From: Polytrichum commune
Lineage: Eukaryota; Streptophyta; Polytrichopsida; Polytrichales; Polytrichaceae
DNA length: 60,000 bases
Assembly (NCBI GenBank): GCA_950295325.1
Contig: OX485805.1
Coordinates: 48,572,758 to 48,632,757 of the forward strand
Direction: 5' to 3'
A program made the position numbers and the translations under genes. The notes under the pieces were generated by a model. It was not told where the DNA came from and did no database searches. It saw nothing but the letters and a program-made list of their open reading frames with translations. Below are positions 18,852 through 31,310 of this stretch, in pieces. How positions within the stretch are numbered: the stretch's first letter is position 1; each line of letters opens with the position of its first letter.

Positions 18852-19149
18852 TGTTGGGAAACAACTATCAGTGGCAGAATTCAAGAGTATGTGTCAAACA
18901 AACCACCGATTTCTGAAGTATGCAATATACATGAAGAAAAATGTTTATCAGGATGGAGATGTATTGAATGGAAATGTTGCAGGGTTCATTAACAGCTCTA
19001 TTGGAAGAGAGAATTTAGGAAATGTACTTTGGGAATACGTGTCATTACCTACTCCTTGGAATCCAAAAACTTGGAGGTATATCACGACTATAGCAACACG
19101 TGACATTGACGTGGGAGAAGAACTATTCACATATTACCCTCTAAACTGA
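18852..19149 (+). pseudogene. SET-domain ORF, C-terminal half
   Basis: It resumes the frame of 3020-3318 once the element and one CATT are removed (NELLP then FVGKQLSVAEFKSMC). It contains DVLNGNVAGFINSS, the substrate- and cofactor-pocket region that is usually NHS-like, then NVLWEYV. It ends TRDIDVGEELFTYY, the ExLxxxY motif of SET domains, and stops at 19147-19149. Position between the CPCKKC exon and Tnp2 suggests it belonged to the CACTA element before the second insertion. Confidence 0.75.
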
Positions 19150-19189
19150 CAAGACGTCCCTTTTGTAGCAATGATCTCAGTAATCCATG

Positions 19190-19400
19190 TGACTAAATTG
19201 TTGTAATCCTTAAGTGCTCAATGACTGTTGAGTCTGATAGTTCACTCTTAGGGGTAGTCGTAGTCATTGTTTTTGCGTTGATGACTAACTCCTAGTCATT
19301 TTTTTCACAGAGATGACTAAATTGTTCTCACTCATTTTGCACAGATGAGTAAATCGATGTCACTGTTATGGTATGGACGACTAAATTGCAAACAGTGTTA
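19190..19400. repeat. TAGTCA/TGACTA motif cluster
   Basis: Many TGACTA, TAGTCAT and GATGAC(T/A) motifs between the SET ORF and the Tnp2 gene. They match the subterminal motif of the same CACTA element and lie in the likely promoter of the transposase. Confidence 0.6.
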
Positions 19401-19510
19401 CCAAATAGATGACACAAGTATTTAGATTCATTTTCTATTGTTACATTATCGTAAGCAATGCAAGTAACGTCACGTACCTGTAAATAATTGGGGGGTTGTT
19501 GTTATGTTGT

Positions 19511-22500
19511 ATGAAGTCTGGAATACTGTACGAAACTGGGCAAGATTGCCAAGACCTCCACGAACGTCATGAAGCGCAGGGGGAAATCCCGTCCATGCAA
19601 ACCGACTCTGAGGAATTTGAGCTTCCACGGATGGTCACAGAGTGCTTTGCACGATACGACAACATCCCTCCCGCTACCTATGATGGAATTGATGAGGACG
19701 AAAATGACAGTGCTTTGGAAGACGATGACTTCAATAACGTAGATCTTACGACAGTCATTGAGGAATCAAACATTCCCCTATACGAAGGCTCGCAAACAAA
19801 GTTGTTGGTTGCAGTGCTTCTCCTATTCAATTGCTTCACGGTATTTGGAGTTTCAAACACTTGTGCAGATGAAATCTTGAACGTGATCACCAAACTTCTC
19901 CCCAAGGGTAATAAACTGCCAAAATCCCACTGGGAAGGGAAGAAATTCCTACGGAATTTGGGGCTCTCCTACAACTCCATCCATGCATGTAGAAACGGGT
20001 GTTGTTTATTTCGACGCGAGTTAGCAGAGGCCTTGAGCTGTCCGAAATGTGGGGAGATGCGATACATATCAAACAATAGTACAAGGGCAGCAAAGATACT
20101 AAGGCATTTTCCACTTATACCCCGTCTGTTGCGAATGTTTCGATGTGCCCGACTTGCACGGTTAACCAAGTGGCACACATCAAGGAAAGGACTGGACGGT
20201 AATATGGAGAGTGTTCCAGACTCTAAAGCTTGGAAACACATCAATGTTGTGTACCCGGCATTTGCCTCTGAGGAGAGGAACATACGACTAGGGGTGGCCC
20301 TAGATGGTGTGAACCCTTACTCAACCCAATCATTAAGTCACTCAACGTGGCCAGTAATAATGTTGAAGTACAACCTTCCTCCCTGGCTCATCACGAAACG
20401 TTTCTTTCTAATGTTGGTTCTTCTAATCCCTGGAAAAGAAAGCGTCACTTCGGAAAACATAGATGTCTATTTGGCCCCACTTATTGAAGAGTTGCAGCAA
20501 CTGTGGCATGGTGTGAATGCCGTCGATGTATCGACTGACGGTGAAAACAAGCATTTTGTCCTCAAAGCAATTTTGATGTGGTGCATTCACGATTATCCTG
20601 CGTATGGTCTTGTCTCTGGGCAAGTGACAAAGGGTTACAAAGGATGCACTGAATGTGGCCCTAATGTTAGTACTCGTCGATCAACTGCACTGGGCAAAAA
20701 TTTATATTTGGGTCATCGGAGATACCTAACAAGGAATCATCCGTATCGTCGACTCCAAAGAGCATTTGATGGCAAAGACGAAAATAGAGCGCTACCTTGC
20801 CCTCTTACAGGTCGAGACATTGTGCGCCACGCTAATGCAAGGGAGAAATGGCTAAATGCCTCCAACGAAAACAAACATGGGGGGGTCAAACGATCTAGTG
20901 CACACAACTGGAGTGAAGAGGTTGTCCGGCTTGTTTCGTCTTCCGTATTGGCAGGTCAGTGTACCATGGCCATTTCCAGACCTTACACTAATTTACATTA
21001 TTTCTGCTATTTGACTGTAAAACACTATATGTGATCAATACATGATTATCTGTACTCAGCACATGACTATATGTAGTGTAGAAATCAGTGGTGCTAGTCA
21101 CATGTTTGGATCCCCTGACTCGGTAAATAAAATATGACTAGTGCATAGTCATGAACACCAAACCCACGACTACATTTGTACGAATACACACAGAATGCCG
21201 TAGTGAGGAGATGTGCATAATTGCTCTAACATGAGTCGAGCATTGCTTGCAGGCTCTTATGATCCGTCATGTGCTGGATCCAATGTATTGCGAAAAAAAC
21301 TTGTGCGAAAACATCATGAAGACAATATGGGGATTGAAAGATACATTGAAAGTAAGACTAGACCTTAAGGAGGCGTCGATACGTCCCGAGCTCCACCCGA
21401 AACCTGGTGGAAATGACACCATCATACTACCAGTTGCTCCCTACGTGCTGTCAAAGGTGGAGAATTCAAAATTTATCAAAACTATCCTCAACCTGAAGAC
21501 CCCCAGCAACTACGTGGGGCAGTTGTCGAAGAGGATAACCGTTGATGGAGACCTTCGTGGGCTTAAGTCACATGACTACCACATAATGATGCAACAAATT
21601 CTTCCTTTATGTGTGCAAACACTCTTAACAAAGGAAGTTCGTGCGGCAATAATTCGTACAAGTAGGATCTTTGTGCGATTATGTGCAAAGTCTGTGGATC
21701 CATCTACAATGGAAGACCTGATGGAAGAAACTGCAGTTACTATGTGTATGTTGGAGAAGGTCTTCCCGCCGGCATTTTTTGATGTCATGTCACATCTGCC
21801 GATTCACTTAGTGCAGCAGTTAGACATTTGTGGTCCGGTTCACACACGTTGGATGTACCCTGTTGAACGGTATATGAAAACGTTGAAGGGCTACGTACGG
21901 CAACGAGCACAACCGGAGGGGTCGATGGCAAGAGGGTATATCATGGAGGAGGCACTTGGATTCTGCACCGAGTACATGCAAAACTGCACTGTGACATCAC
22001 GCCGTGTATGGGACGAAAAAGAGGAGCCAAGTACAAATGACGAAGTGTTACAAGGGAAGGGGAGACGGCGCGTACTGTCTCCGCAACTGCAACAATGGAT
22101 TCACGAGTTCGTGCTCAACAACGCTGAAATACTTGAAGATTACAGAAAGTATGCACCTAAGCAATATGATTGTTAGGTAGTAATACATGGCAAACATAGC
22201 ACTATGTCTAGTCATCGTTTTTCATTTTAGGACTAGCTATGAAGACGAGACATATGAAATAGTCAGAAAAGTGAAGAAGACTACTAGGTATAGTCACAGT
22301 TATAAAGAAGATGACCAACATAGCTGTACATGTTGTAGTATTCTAACAATGTATGGAAAGTAACGGTCTTCAGGTGATGTGTATATTGCAGGCGATATGC
22401 CACTGAAATGACGAGACGAGAAGAGGCCAGAAAAGAAGTTCAAAGACGAAGCAAGGGAAGACACGCAGATTATCCCATTGATGTACGACAAGAATCCTTC

Positions 22501-22995
22501 AGTACGTGGTTCCAAAACGCAGTAACCGAAGACATTGCGAGGGGGAATGATGTGTCCGAGGATGTACATGCACTGTTGTTGCCTCCTAGACGAGAAACAA
22601 AGGCATACAAGGCGATGTATGCATATGGCAATCATATACGAGTACGGGGAGCAAAAGCATCTATGTCCACATGTGACAGTGGAGTAGCAGCTACGTTTCT
22701 CCAATCTTGTCGTTCTAGTTCTAGTGACAAGAACATGAGAACATCAAATCTAGAGTATGTAGGGTGGGTGGATGAAATTATCAGCGTGGACTACGGGACA
22801 TATGAAGTAGTGGTGTTGTATTGCACATGGGCACAAGCCAACAAGAGGGGAACTCGGGCTACAATGAAGTGCGACGAATATGGATTCACATTGTTCAGAT
22901 TTGATCGACTGATTCCATATTCAGTGGATTCTTTTGCATTTCCTCTTCACGTACAACAAGTATTTTTTGTAGACGACGAGGAGAACAGTGAATGA
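19511..22995 (+). CDS. CACTA Tnp2 transposase (Tnp2, DUF4218, DUF4216)
   Basis: Three exons are inferred: 19511-20944, 21253-22148 and 22392-22995, with compatible phases; the first donor could instead be at 20954. Exon 1 holds the Tnp2 domain: GNKLPKSHWEGKKFLRNLGL, the SCPKCGEMRY zinc-binding patch, VALDGVNPYSTQSLSHSTWP and YNLPPWLITKRFF. Exon 2 holds DUF4218 with LPIHLVQQLDICGPVHTRWM and ERYMKTLKGYVRQRAQPEGS. Exon 3 holds DUF4216 and ends QQVFFVDDEENSE. Domain order is that of plant EnSpm/CACTA transposases, which cut and rejoin element ends with CACTA termini. No stop interrupts the exons, so it may be functional. TAGTCA-rich introns separate the exons. Confidence 0.85.
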
Positions 22996-23734
22996 AAGAT
23001 TGTTTTGCGACGACAGCCATGTGGTGCAAGAGTCGAGTCAAGCGACGGCGGAAGGCATGAAATGCAAAGTGTGCAGTTAGGTAGAGTAGAGGAGCATGCA
23101 GGTCTGCAGCCCAGCATGCAGTACCATGGACAAGGAATCGGACAATAATGATTTTAGCAGATGGAAGAGACTTACCACCCGAGATGTAACAAAAAGTTGG
23201 TTGTTGTAGAGAAGGATCTAGAGGTGGGATATGACCAACTATCAAACACACTATGAATGGTAGTCATTTATGTCATTGCCAAGATATACAATTGGACTTG
23301 CCTTCCAACCAACTTCAGCGTCACCGATTGAATAAAGAACATGCGTGTGCAGTGGCTCAAACGAAAATCCACATCGACAAGTATTTGAACAATGTGCAAA
23401 GAGAATTGTAGTGGTTGTAGATAGTTTGAGTTTGCAATTGCAAAAATTTCCATAACATCTGAAGTCAAAAACAGATGGGAAAATGCTTCCAAGAAAAAAA
23501 GATTGGAATGAAAAACACTTCAAATAACACTCATATAAGTTCACAAAAATTTAAATAACTTTTAAAAAATACTATAACCCTGAGAAAACCTTAAAGGAAC
23601 AAAATAAAATCATGAGAAGAGATAAACTGAAGGAAGGAAAGAAGAAGTAAAAGAATTGAACATAAACAAAGGAAAAAAATTGCATTAAAACCATGAATGC
23701 CCCACTCCTAAATCCCCCTACAATTGGCTGCCCA
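22996..23734. other. 3' non-coding part of the CACTA element
   Basis: AT-rich with no motif-bearing frame. Short minus-strand frames at 22895-23544 are not recognised. Confidence 0.45.
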
Positions 23735-23976
23735 AAACTATAGTCACCTAACTACTAATTCTAGTCATATGCTAGCCCATGAGAAAAACAATTGGGAGAA
23801 CACGTTCCCTACGTAGTTCCCATTCAGGCCCCCTGAAAATATGACTAAAATCATAGTCATGTGATGACTATAGTCATTTCTAGTCACCAAAGTGGTCACT
23901 GATGACTGCATTCTAACCAGTAGTCATATCCGGTCATAAGGCCCTAGTCATATTTCGCATGTTTTCCTAGTAGTGA
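23735..23976 (+). mobile_element. Right subterminal repeats and terminus of the CACTA element
   Basis: About ten TAGTCA(T/C) or TGACTA motifs in both orientations precede the terminal CCTAGTAGTG. ATA follows and would be the 3-bp target duplication. The matching left flank is not in view. Confidence 0.75.
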
Positions 23977-24330
23977 TAGAGTTGCCATTGAAACTGGACG
24001 GTGGTCGACTATCCCTATCTCTAGAGATAATAGATTAACATGTTACATCTGCTATTATAATTTAGTTGAAAATGAGGCACACTCGGTGCTGGAGTGCCTA
24101 TTATATAACTCCATTAGAGATATGTTTCAATCATTATTTGAGAATGTAGTATGAGGGGTCTCAAGTTTTTGTTTCATTTGGACCATCAAGTCGATATTAG
24201 CCTCTATCTCACAGAGGCTACCGCATTCCACCGCTCTAGGGAATCGGCTGGTTTAACATCATCTTGATGTACTTGTAGTCCTTTGAACCTTTTGGCTTCC
24301 TGGACTTTAAAATCAATTTCATTTCATTCC
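23977..24330 (+). pseudogene. LINE C-terminal remnant, copy 1
   Basis: Immediately after the CACTA end, the frame reads AIETGRWSTIPISRDNRL, then CYICYYNLVENEAHSVLECL and LYNSIRD. This is the C-x2-C...H...C zinc-binding tail found at the C-terminus of plant non-LTR retrotransposon proteins. A TGA interrupts it soon after. DNA similarity to copy 2 continues to about 24330. The 5' part of the LINE should be on the other side of the CACTA element. Confidence 0.7.
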
Positions 24331-25860
24331 AGATTGCTATAGTTTTTCAAGGTTTCTCAGGTCTCCACAGCCCATATTGTTTGTGGGAATAAGAAGGAGC
24401 AGGAATAAGTTGCAAACCAATCACTTCACCTTCCAGGCTGTGATTTGAACAAGGCATTGCGTGTGGAGCAGACCTGCTTCACTTTGTCAGATATCTCAAG
24501 GATGTGAAATATGCCTCATGAGCCTTAATAAATAATGAGATTTTTAGGGTTGAGCTTGTGAAATAAGCCTCATGAGAATTGAAGGTTTTCTCTCTAAACC
24601 CTACACACCATGAGCCTTGATTGCTGATGAAAATCTATTGTGGAGCACTTATAAAGTTCAAGTGTTCGAAATGGGAGGAGACTTGCCTGTGCTCTTTCAA
24701 TCTGACAATGAAGAAATGGAAACAAAATATGATTTTTATTTACTTATAATTTAAAAAAATCAAAGGTTGTAATTAAAGAAACATTTGTTGGACCTTGTAA
24801 GATAGAGTGGGGTCATAAATTACCTCAATAAATCTTACCATTTGTTGGTATATGACATGTTCTTTAAGGTGGATTCACACCCACCTAGACAAGGCTGGCG
24901 TCAACTCGTTATGCTTGAAGGTGGCCAACCATATCTATTTGTAAATGTGTGTTGTAGGCCCAAATCCTAAATAGGGAAGGGGGGTTTTCTAATGAGGATT
25001 TGCTTTTTTGAAATCTCCAAGGAAGCTCCATTGGCTATCAATTTTCTAGTGACGAAGCCAATTACATGATCAAGAATGAGCATCATAGATGAAAACACAT
25101 ATATTCACCATCAAAATGCATGTTCTTCCCAAGTATACGAATCTCGCCCCTTTTTGAGCAATCATTTGGTGATTTCATCCATGAGGAAACCAAGAATTTG
25201 CTACCAAGTGTTCCTTCTCAGAAATTGAGCTTAAAATTCGGTGAAAATTTGCCATGGAAAATAAAAAACATTGATTATGATTACAAAGTACATTAGGGTG
25301 GGATGCTCAGGCATGATCCAATTTCAAATCTAAACGAAATGTTCACCTAGATTATGACAAACTCATATGTAATTCAAATCACAAGTACAACCAAGAGTTC
25401 TTTGCTCAGACAAGTGGCTCACCTAATTTTCAAGAACAACATCAATGTTCCACTCCAAAGTGATAGCCATACTTCAGCATGTTTCCCAAGTTATTCCTCA
25501 TTGAGCTATTCTTAATTGCCAATATAACTCTTTTGATATTCCATACTAGATTGGTCAGATAAACTATGAGTCACATACTTGAACAAAAGTCACTATGTTT
25601 TGGTTTATGTCATGTGTTGAGAGTTAATTATACCTCACAACAAACCTTGTCTCTATAAATCAAAGAGGCCATCTGAAGGTATTCATTCAATCAACTGTGA
25701 AGTGGACCATCATTTAGGTTGCTCTCAACACAGCTCTCTGCTTTACATTTAGATTTATCTAAATATTTTAGTGCACATTTTTTATAATATTTTTTATTAC
25801 AAAAAGAATTGTGCACCAAAAATTTTATTTATATAAATAAAAATTTTGATGCACAATTAT
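24331..25860. other. AT-rich DNA without recognised gene
   Basis: No long open frame. Probably the decayed 3' part of the Gypsy element that lies on the minus strand from 25870. LTR boundaries cannot be fixed by eye. Confidence 0.4.
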
Positions 25861-25869
25861 TTGAGTATA

Positions 25870-26750
25870 ATAAAAATTCCCACCTTGGTCAACAGGTGCT
25901 CCAAAACGTGCTAAAACATGGCCAAAAAAATTGTAGTAGTCAACTTTGTGAAATTATGAGGTAAAGCAACAAACTCAATGCACTTGCTAAGATGCTCCAT
26001 CATAACTAAGACATACTTGGCCCCACGAGGTGTAGGGACAAATGACCCTGCAAAATTATGACTTCAATGATATCCTAAATTCATTATAAGTAAAAATCAC
26101 AACTTGGAAATTAGATTTTTGAAATTCAACTAAATCCGATCACAAACCTCACACCTACCAACATAGATGGCTAGTCATAAATACATTTCACTCCACTAGT
26201 GTTGATTGAGCACATTCAATGAATTTGATAGGCGCCAAATTGGCCAAGCTCTTTGTGCATTTGTTGCACCCAAGAAGCTCGTTGGCAAGGCCTAAAGACT
26301 ACACATCGAGATCCATCAAGTCAAACATAAAATAGTTGACATTTTTTCCAATGAAATCTTATTATCCAATGTAAAACTCGATCCTTCTTCATTACAAAAT
26401 TGGATAAAAAAAAATGTTCCATGTTGTAATTTGTATAGAGTTGGAAAATCCCCCCATACATCATCAATAATATGGGACTTGTCAGATTTTTTGTCCAATT
26501 AATGTAGGTGTTCTTCATTTGTACAACTCATCAATATAAGGTGGGCAACCACGTGCCAATTTGGAATTACTTCATAATCACAATGGCTGTGTAATCCCTT
26601 CAGATGAGTCCTCCTTTGAAGGGATGGGATTGCATGAGAGTCCATCTATATCTAGGTTGATCAAGCATTTCCTATACACCACTCCAAATTCATACTCTTT
26701 GAGGAATAATGCCCATCTAGCGAATTCCAATGAATTTGTCCAACTTCATC
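25870..26750 (-). pseudogene. Ty3/Gypsy pol fragment (RNase H and integrase)
   Basis: Read on the minus strand with several stops. Near 26750-26560 it gives ARWALFLKEYEFGVVYRK and then NLDIDGLSCNP, the end of a Gypsy RNase H. Further on, CEVCDRI resembles the integrase zinc-finger region. Near 26030-25890 it gives RGAKYVLVMMEHLSKCIEFV, the integrase core around the first catalytic region. Order RNase H then integrase is that of Ty3/Gypsy. It is clearly dead. Confidence 0.75.
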
Positions 26751-27675
26751 AACCACTGAAGAGGTTGGTGTGATTGGCATGATTGGCATGATTGTTGGCA
26801 TCATGCCCAACCAAGTGGAGATGCCACTGAAAGGGTGAGGAGAGGTATCCTCTTCCAAGTATACTTTGAACTTCTCAAGTTCAAAGGTTACCTATATGTA
26901 TCCACCACGGAAAATCCTAGGTTTCTAACTCCTTTGAAGCTCTCTCTCTATATATTTCTTATCAGTTCTCAAGAGTTCTTTTTAAACCTCTTAGAAATCT
27001 CCATGAATTGGGTGCTCAAGTTTTTCAAGATTGTGTTCTCCTAAGACCCTAATGTCAAGGTCAAGTGTCTTAGAGAATAAGTTCATAATTTCAACATCAC
27101 TTCCAATACATAATATCAAGTATATTTATTCTCATACACTTCACAACTTGTATGACATATACCAAAATTCATTCTATCCAATTCTAATTCCAAACATACT
27201 TGGTTGAGGTTCAAGATCTTCTCATGAGTGCAAGTTAAAATTCTAGTATAGATCCCTTTATTTATTTAACCCAAAATCTACTTAAATTGGTATAATTTTT
27301 TCTATAATGTGAAATCCTAGTTTAAAATTCAAGTACAAGGTGACGGATGATTTGGCCTACTTGGGGGCCTCTCATGATCCTCCTCTTTTAAATGTCTTTT
27401 CAAATGATGGCCTCCACACATACCGATTAGATTTCACCCACCATTTCCAAGTTTAACTCAAGGTCTCAAATCTGATGCTTATTTGAGAGATGCTTTGTTG
27501 GTAGGCAAATCAAAGTTAAATTGCCAATTCAAGTTTTGGTATTAGTATAAGTCTTGGAAACCGTTCCACAATTTCATAAGTATTTTTTTTGAAAAGTTTC
27601 CATTATTTCTTTTTTTTAATGTGTCTGGAAATTTTTTAAGTTCTTAAAATCAAGATACTTTCAGAGAATTCGTTT
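26751..27675. other. AT-rich intergenic DNA
   Basis: No gene recognised. It may hold the further decayed reverse-transcriptase part of the Gypsy element, but I could not read it. Confidence 0.35.
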
Positions 27676-27815
27676 AAGTCTTGAAGTCCAAATGGTCAAT
27701 GATTTTCTCTAAGTCTTGAAGTGCTAATGGTCGGTGATTTCTCTTAGTCTTGAAGTCCAAATGTCCGGTGAATTTTTTGAAGTCTTGAAGTCCAAATGTC
27801 CAATGAGTATCTCTA
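27676..27815. repeat. 35-bp minisatellite, four copies
   Basis: Units beginning AAGTCTTGAAGT(C/G)C(A/T)AATG start near 27676, 27711, 27745 and 27780 and are imperfect. Confidence 0.8.
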
Positions 27816-30285
27816 TGTCTTTTGGTCTTCAAGAGTTCTCCAACATATTTTCAAAAGGGTCTTCAAGAGGTCTTCAAAAGAATACGGTCCCGATCAGTCT
27901 TCACAACGCTCACATAAGATGTTCGACATTGAATGAGGTCCTTTAGATGTCCTATGTGCCCTCTTTATACATGATCTAGGATCTACAAATTATTCGATTG
28001 GGTGGTTACTCTTCCTTCCCCTATTAACAAATGTTCCAATATGCCTATTTAAAGCCATATATATATATAATTTTCTAATTATGTCACTACATATCTACTT
28101 TTAGAAATTAAAATTTTAATTCACATGTGCTTATGGGAAACATGAATTCCATTTTTTGTACATACATAGATGTGCCATTGCATCTTATACAATCCAATCC
28201 TCCGTATTCATCAAAAAATGGTTGAGGTAGTTACATCCATCCAAAGGACTGTCATCCAGTGGTAAGTATCTCATCTCCTCAGCTTTCATTCCCTAAGTTT
28301 ATCATAAATGGTTCACTAGAGCTTTTCCAAAGCTCATTAAGTATATGTGGAATCGTTCCCAAGGTTGCATTATGTTCCCTATGGCCTCACTATGTTCCCA
28401 ATGGCTCGCTCATGTTTGTAATGGCTTGCTCATGCTCCCAACATCCTCCTCCTAATCCCGATGGGAGGGAACTATGTCTCCCTCCCTCAGCTTCATCTGA
28501 TGGCGGTCTTCCTCTCTCGCGCTTCGCAATTCCTCCAACTTTGCAGTTTCTCTAGCTTGCTACCCTAGGTTGAGCCTCTACAACAATGGTGAAGAATACT
28601 TACCTTATTCTGAAGAGATGGCAATAGAATTCACTAAGGAACCGAAACACGGTGTGGAATATTATTATGTCGATGTGGATCCATTTGATATTGTTTTGTT
28701 AGCGGTGATGGGAAGCTTGGATCCGGAGGTTGAATCCATCGATTCCACCACACACTTCCTAATCCTACCGTTAGTCACCCCACGTGCCAAAAAGAAGCCT
28801 TGGGATCCACTATTGGATTTCACAAAATCCACAGTGCATACTTCCGACAATTATGTGAAAGTTGAAATAAACTGATAATAAAAAAAATCCAACACAACAA
28901 ACGAGAAGGAAATAATTTGTTCAGAAAAACAAATTATATATATATAGATATACCGAATGAGAAGAGGAGAAATGGCAATGGGAGGCATAAATGATGCAAT
29001 TGGTGGAGGCGCAGGCCTTGAACGCGCGAGAGTAGGAGGACGTTCGTGCTTTGCGGGAGGCGGAGAAAGCCATGAAAACAGTAGTGCACTTCGAAGCACA
29101 ACAAGAAATGGAAGGGGAGATAGTGGAGAGGGCATGGGGGCAACAAACATATTTCCTTGGACATGAAAGCAATGAGAGAACTAGGTGTGTAGCATGCCTA
29201 GGATGCCCTTGCCAACAATGATGCCATTCCCACCCTTCACCTTTTCTTTACACCAAATGCATCCATACCAACAATTTATCACCCCACAATTTGGTTCACA
29301 CAAATGTAGTTACAGTAAACCCTTCCTACTAACTTGTACAACAACAGTTCTAAGTTTTCAACTTCAGCTATGGTATCACTAGGGAATTGATAGTGCCACA
29401 ACACGTGTCCTTGGTTTTGATTGCTAAAATGAGGAGTTCATCCCAAAATGAGCAATTATGGCAAACTTCAATTATTGGTAATGTGTTCAGGCAAACTTTT
29501 AGCTTCAAAAATTCACAATAATATCAATTTAAAGAATAAAATTACCAAAATAATTGCAATCTTCCCACATGGGGAAATTTGCACCACCCTATACTTCTCC
29601 AAATTTGGCACAAATTCTCTTCACCGATTGGTTGTGGGCGGCCCTACCTTACATCTATATGGTGGGTACACACGGTCATGGGGGCATATGGGGTTGGGAT
29701 GACCTAAAATATTAATTCATATGCACTAGTGCAACATGACATGATTGACATAAGGTTGCAATTTGAACATATTTGCAATTGCAGGGCGTGAAGATTGTCG
29801 TTCCATGTTTTAGAATTGGAGCTAAGATGCAAAAGTTATAAGAAGTCAAAGTGAAAATTTTCTTTCTCTTTAAGTGATCACATATTGGACCATTTCAATA
29901 GTGTTCATTATTGAACATAGAACGGTGTTTGTATCATGAAATTATAGTCCAAGGCTCATTATACCACATGTCTTTTTTATGTCCATCTTTAACTCCAAGC
30001 TTTGTCATGTACCACTCCAAAATAGGTGTCCTATGAAGAAGAGTGACAACATAAAGGCCCACATACCTTAGACAACCTTGGAGACTCTTATGCATTATCA
30101 GAATCAAATCAACACTAACAAAGTTCTGGATTTGATGTCCATATCTTAGTCCCAACCTTGTACAATGTTCATGTGATTGTGTGTGTCTAAGCATTGTAAT
30201 TCCAAAACAAAAGTCCAACATATATAAAGTATATATTGCACATAGTTTAATTGAACTTTGACAATTCAAAAACAAAACCAGAAAC
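27816..30285. other. Intergenic DNA, one short unknown ORF
   Basis: Mostly AT-rich. An open frame at 28570-28875 (plus, 101 codons) contains EYYYVDVDPFDIVLLAVMGS and KKPWDPLLDFTKS. It does not look random in composition but I cannot assign it. It may be a fragment of a retroelement or captured gene. Other frames near 28851-29172 overlap on both strands and are not supported. Confidence 0.35.
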
Positions 30286-31310
30286 CTTGAAAAAAAAATT
30301 GGATTTATTGGAGTGGAGATTACATCCAAGGAAGGTTTTAATCTCATCCTTAGATTCAAGTCAAATCCCATCTATTCAAGGTTTTGGTGTTTTCAACTTT
30401 CACATATGGCACTGAAATTTGGGGAGGCAACTTGAAAAACTCTCATTGGAAGGTTTTCAAGAAGAGCATGAAGATTTATATGATGTCTCACGTCAAAGTA
30501 CGTTCTTTGACAACCTATCATATTTTGTTGGGCGAATTTGAAGAACTTCCCATAGAATTACACCCTCTCAAGCTCACTATGGGCTTTCAACAACAACTTG
30601 TCAACATCCCCCTCTCTTTGCTAATCAGTATAGCAGTCTCACTTTCCCAACACTTGGCCGAATAGGAAGTTGACACCTAGCACAAATCAACATTCATGTG
30701 GAAGACATCATGGGGTCTATCTCACTGGGACACCCATGACAAGCCAACCACATCTAAAATAGCACATATGATGATATTAAGGAGGCCTTTCTTGCTAAAG
30801 AGTGGGACTCTTTCCATCTCTGTGGGAAGAAACTAGATTACCTTCATCTCAAGATTTTCTCGAATACGAATGTGAACTATATTTGAAGCAAACATTGACA
30901 CCACCACATTGCAAAATCATTGCCACTTATTGCACCTCAAACCAAAGACTAGCCATTGAAACTAGACAATAATCAACCATCCTTATCTCTAGAGATACTA
31001 GACTATGCCACTTTTGCTCTTATAATGCACTTGAAATGAGACACATTTCATGTTAAAATGTCCCCTATATAAGCCCATTAAAGATAAGTTTCCATCACTA
31101 TTTGAGAACTTGTCCTCGGGAGCCTCAAGTCTTTCTTTCAATTGGACCACCATGTTGATATTAGCCTCTATCTCACGAGGCTACTACACTCGACCACTCT
31201 AGATAATTAGTTGGTTTGGAACCATCAAGATGTACTTTTATTCCCATGATTTAGCCTTTTTGCCTTTCTAGACTTTAAAATCAATTTCTTTTCATTGCAT
31301 TATTTTGTCC
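30286..31310 (+). pseudogene. LINE C-terminal remnant, copy 2
   Basis: Frame 30384-30665 reads FSTFTYGTEIWGGNLKNSHW, then ELPIELHPLKLTMGFQQQLV, typical of the post-RT region of a plant LINE. Further on, with stops and frameshifts, RLAIET, ISRDTRLCHFCSYNALE and the CxxC motif reappear. The DNA from about 30946 to 31310 aligns with copy 1 (23977-24330), including the shared tail GACTTTAAAATCAATTTC. Confidence 0.75.

Larger units (their letters stand above)
2468..23976 (+). mobile_element. CACTA/EnSpm element with SET-domain ORF
   Basis: The right terminus is clear: it ends CCTAGTAGTG at 23976. Inside are, in order, TAGTCA-type subterminal repeats, a CPCKKC-type N-terminal exon, a SET-domain ORF, a three-exon Tnp2/DUF4218/DUF4216 transposase and further TAGTCA repeats. 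The left CACTACTAG terminus is not visible; 2468 is only where TAGTCA-rich DNA begins. About 15.5 kb of this span is a younger nested element (3319-18847), so the CACTA itself would be roughly 6 kb. It sits in a LINE remnant that resumes at 23977. Confidence 0.7.
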
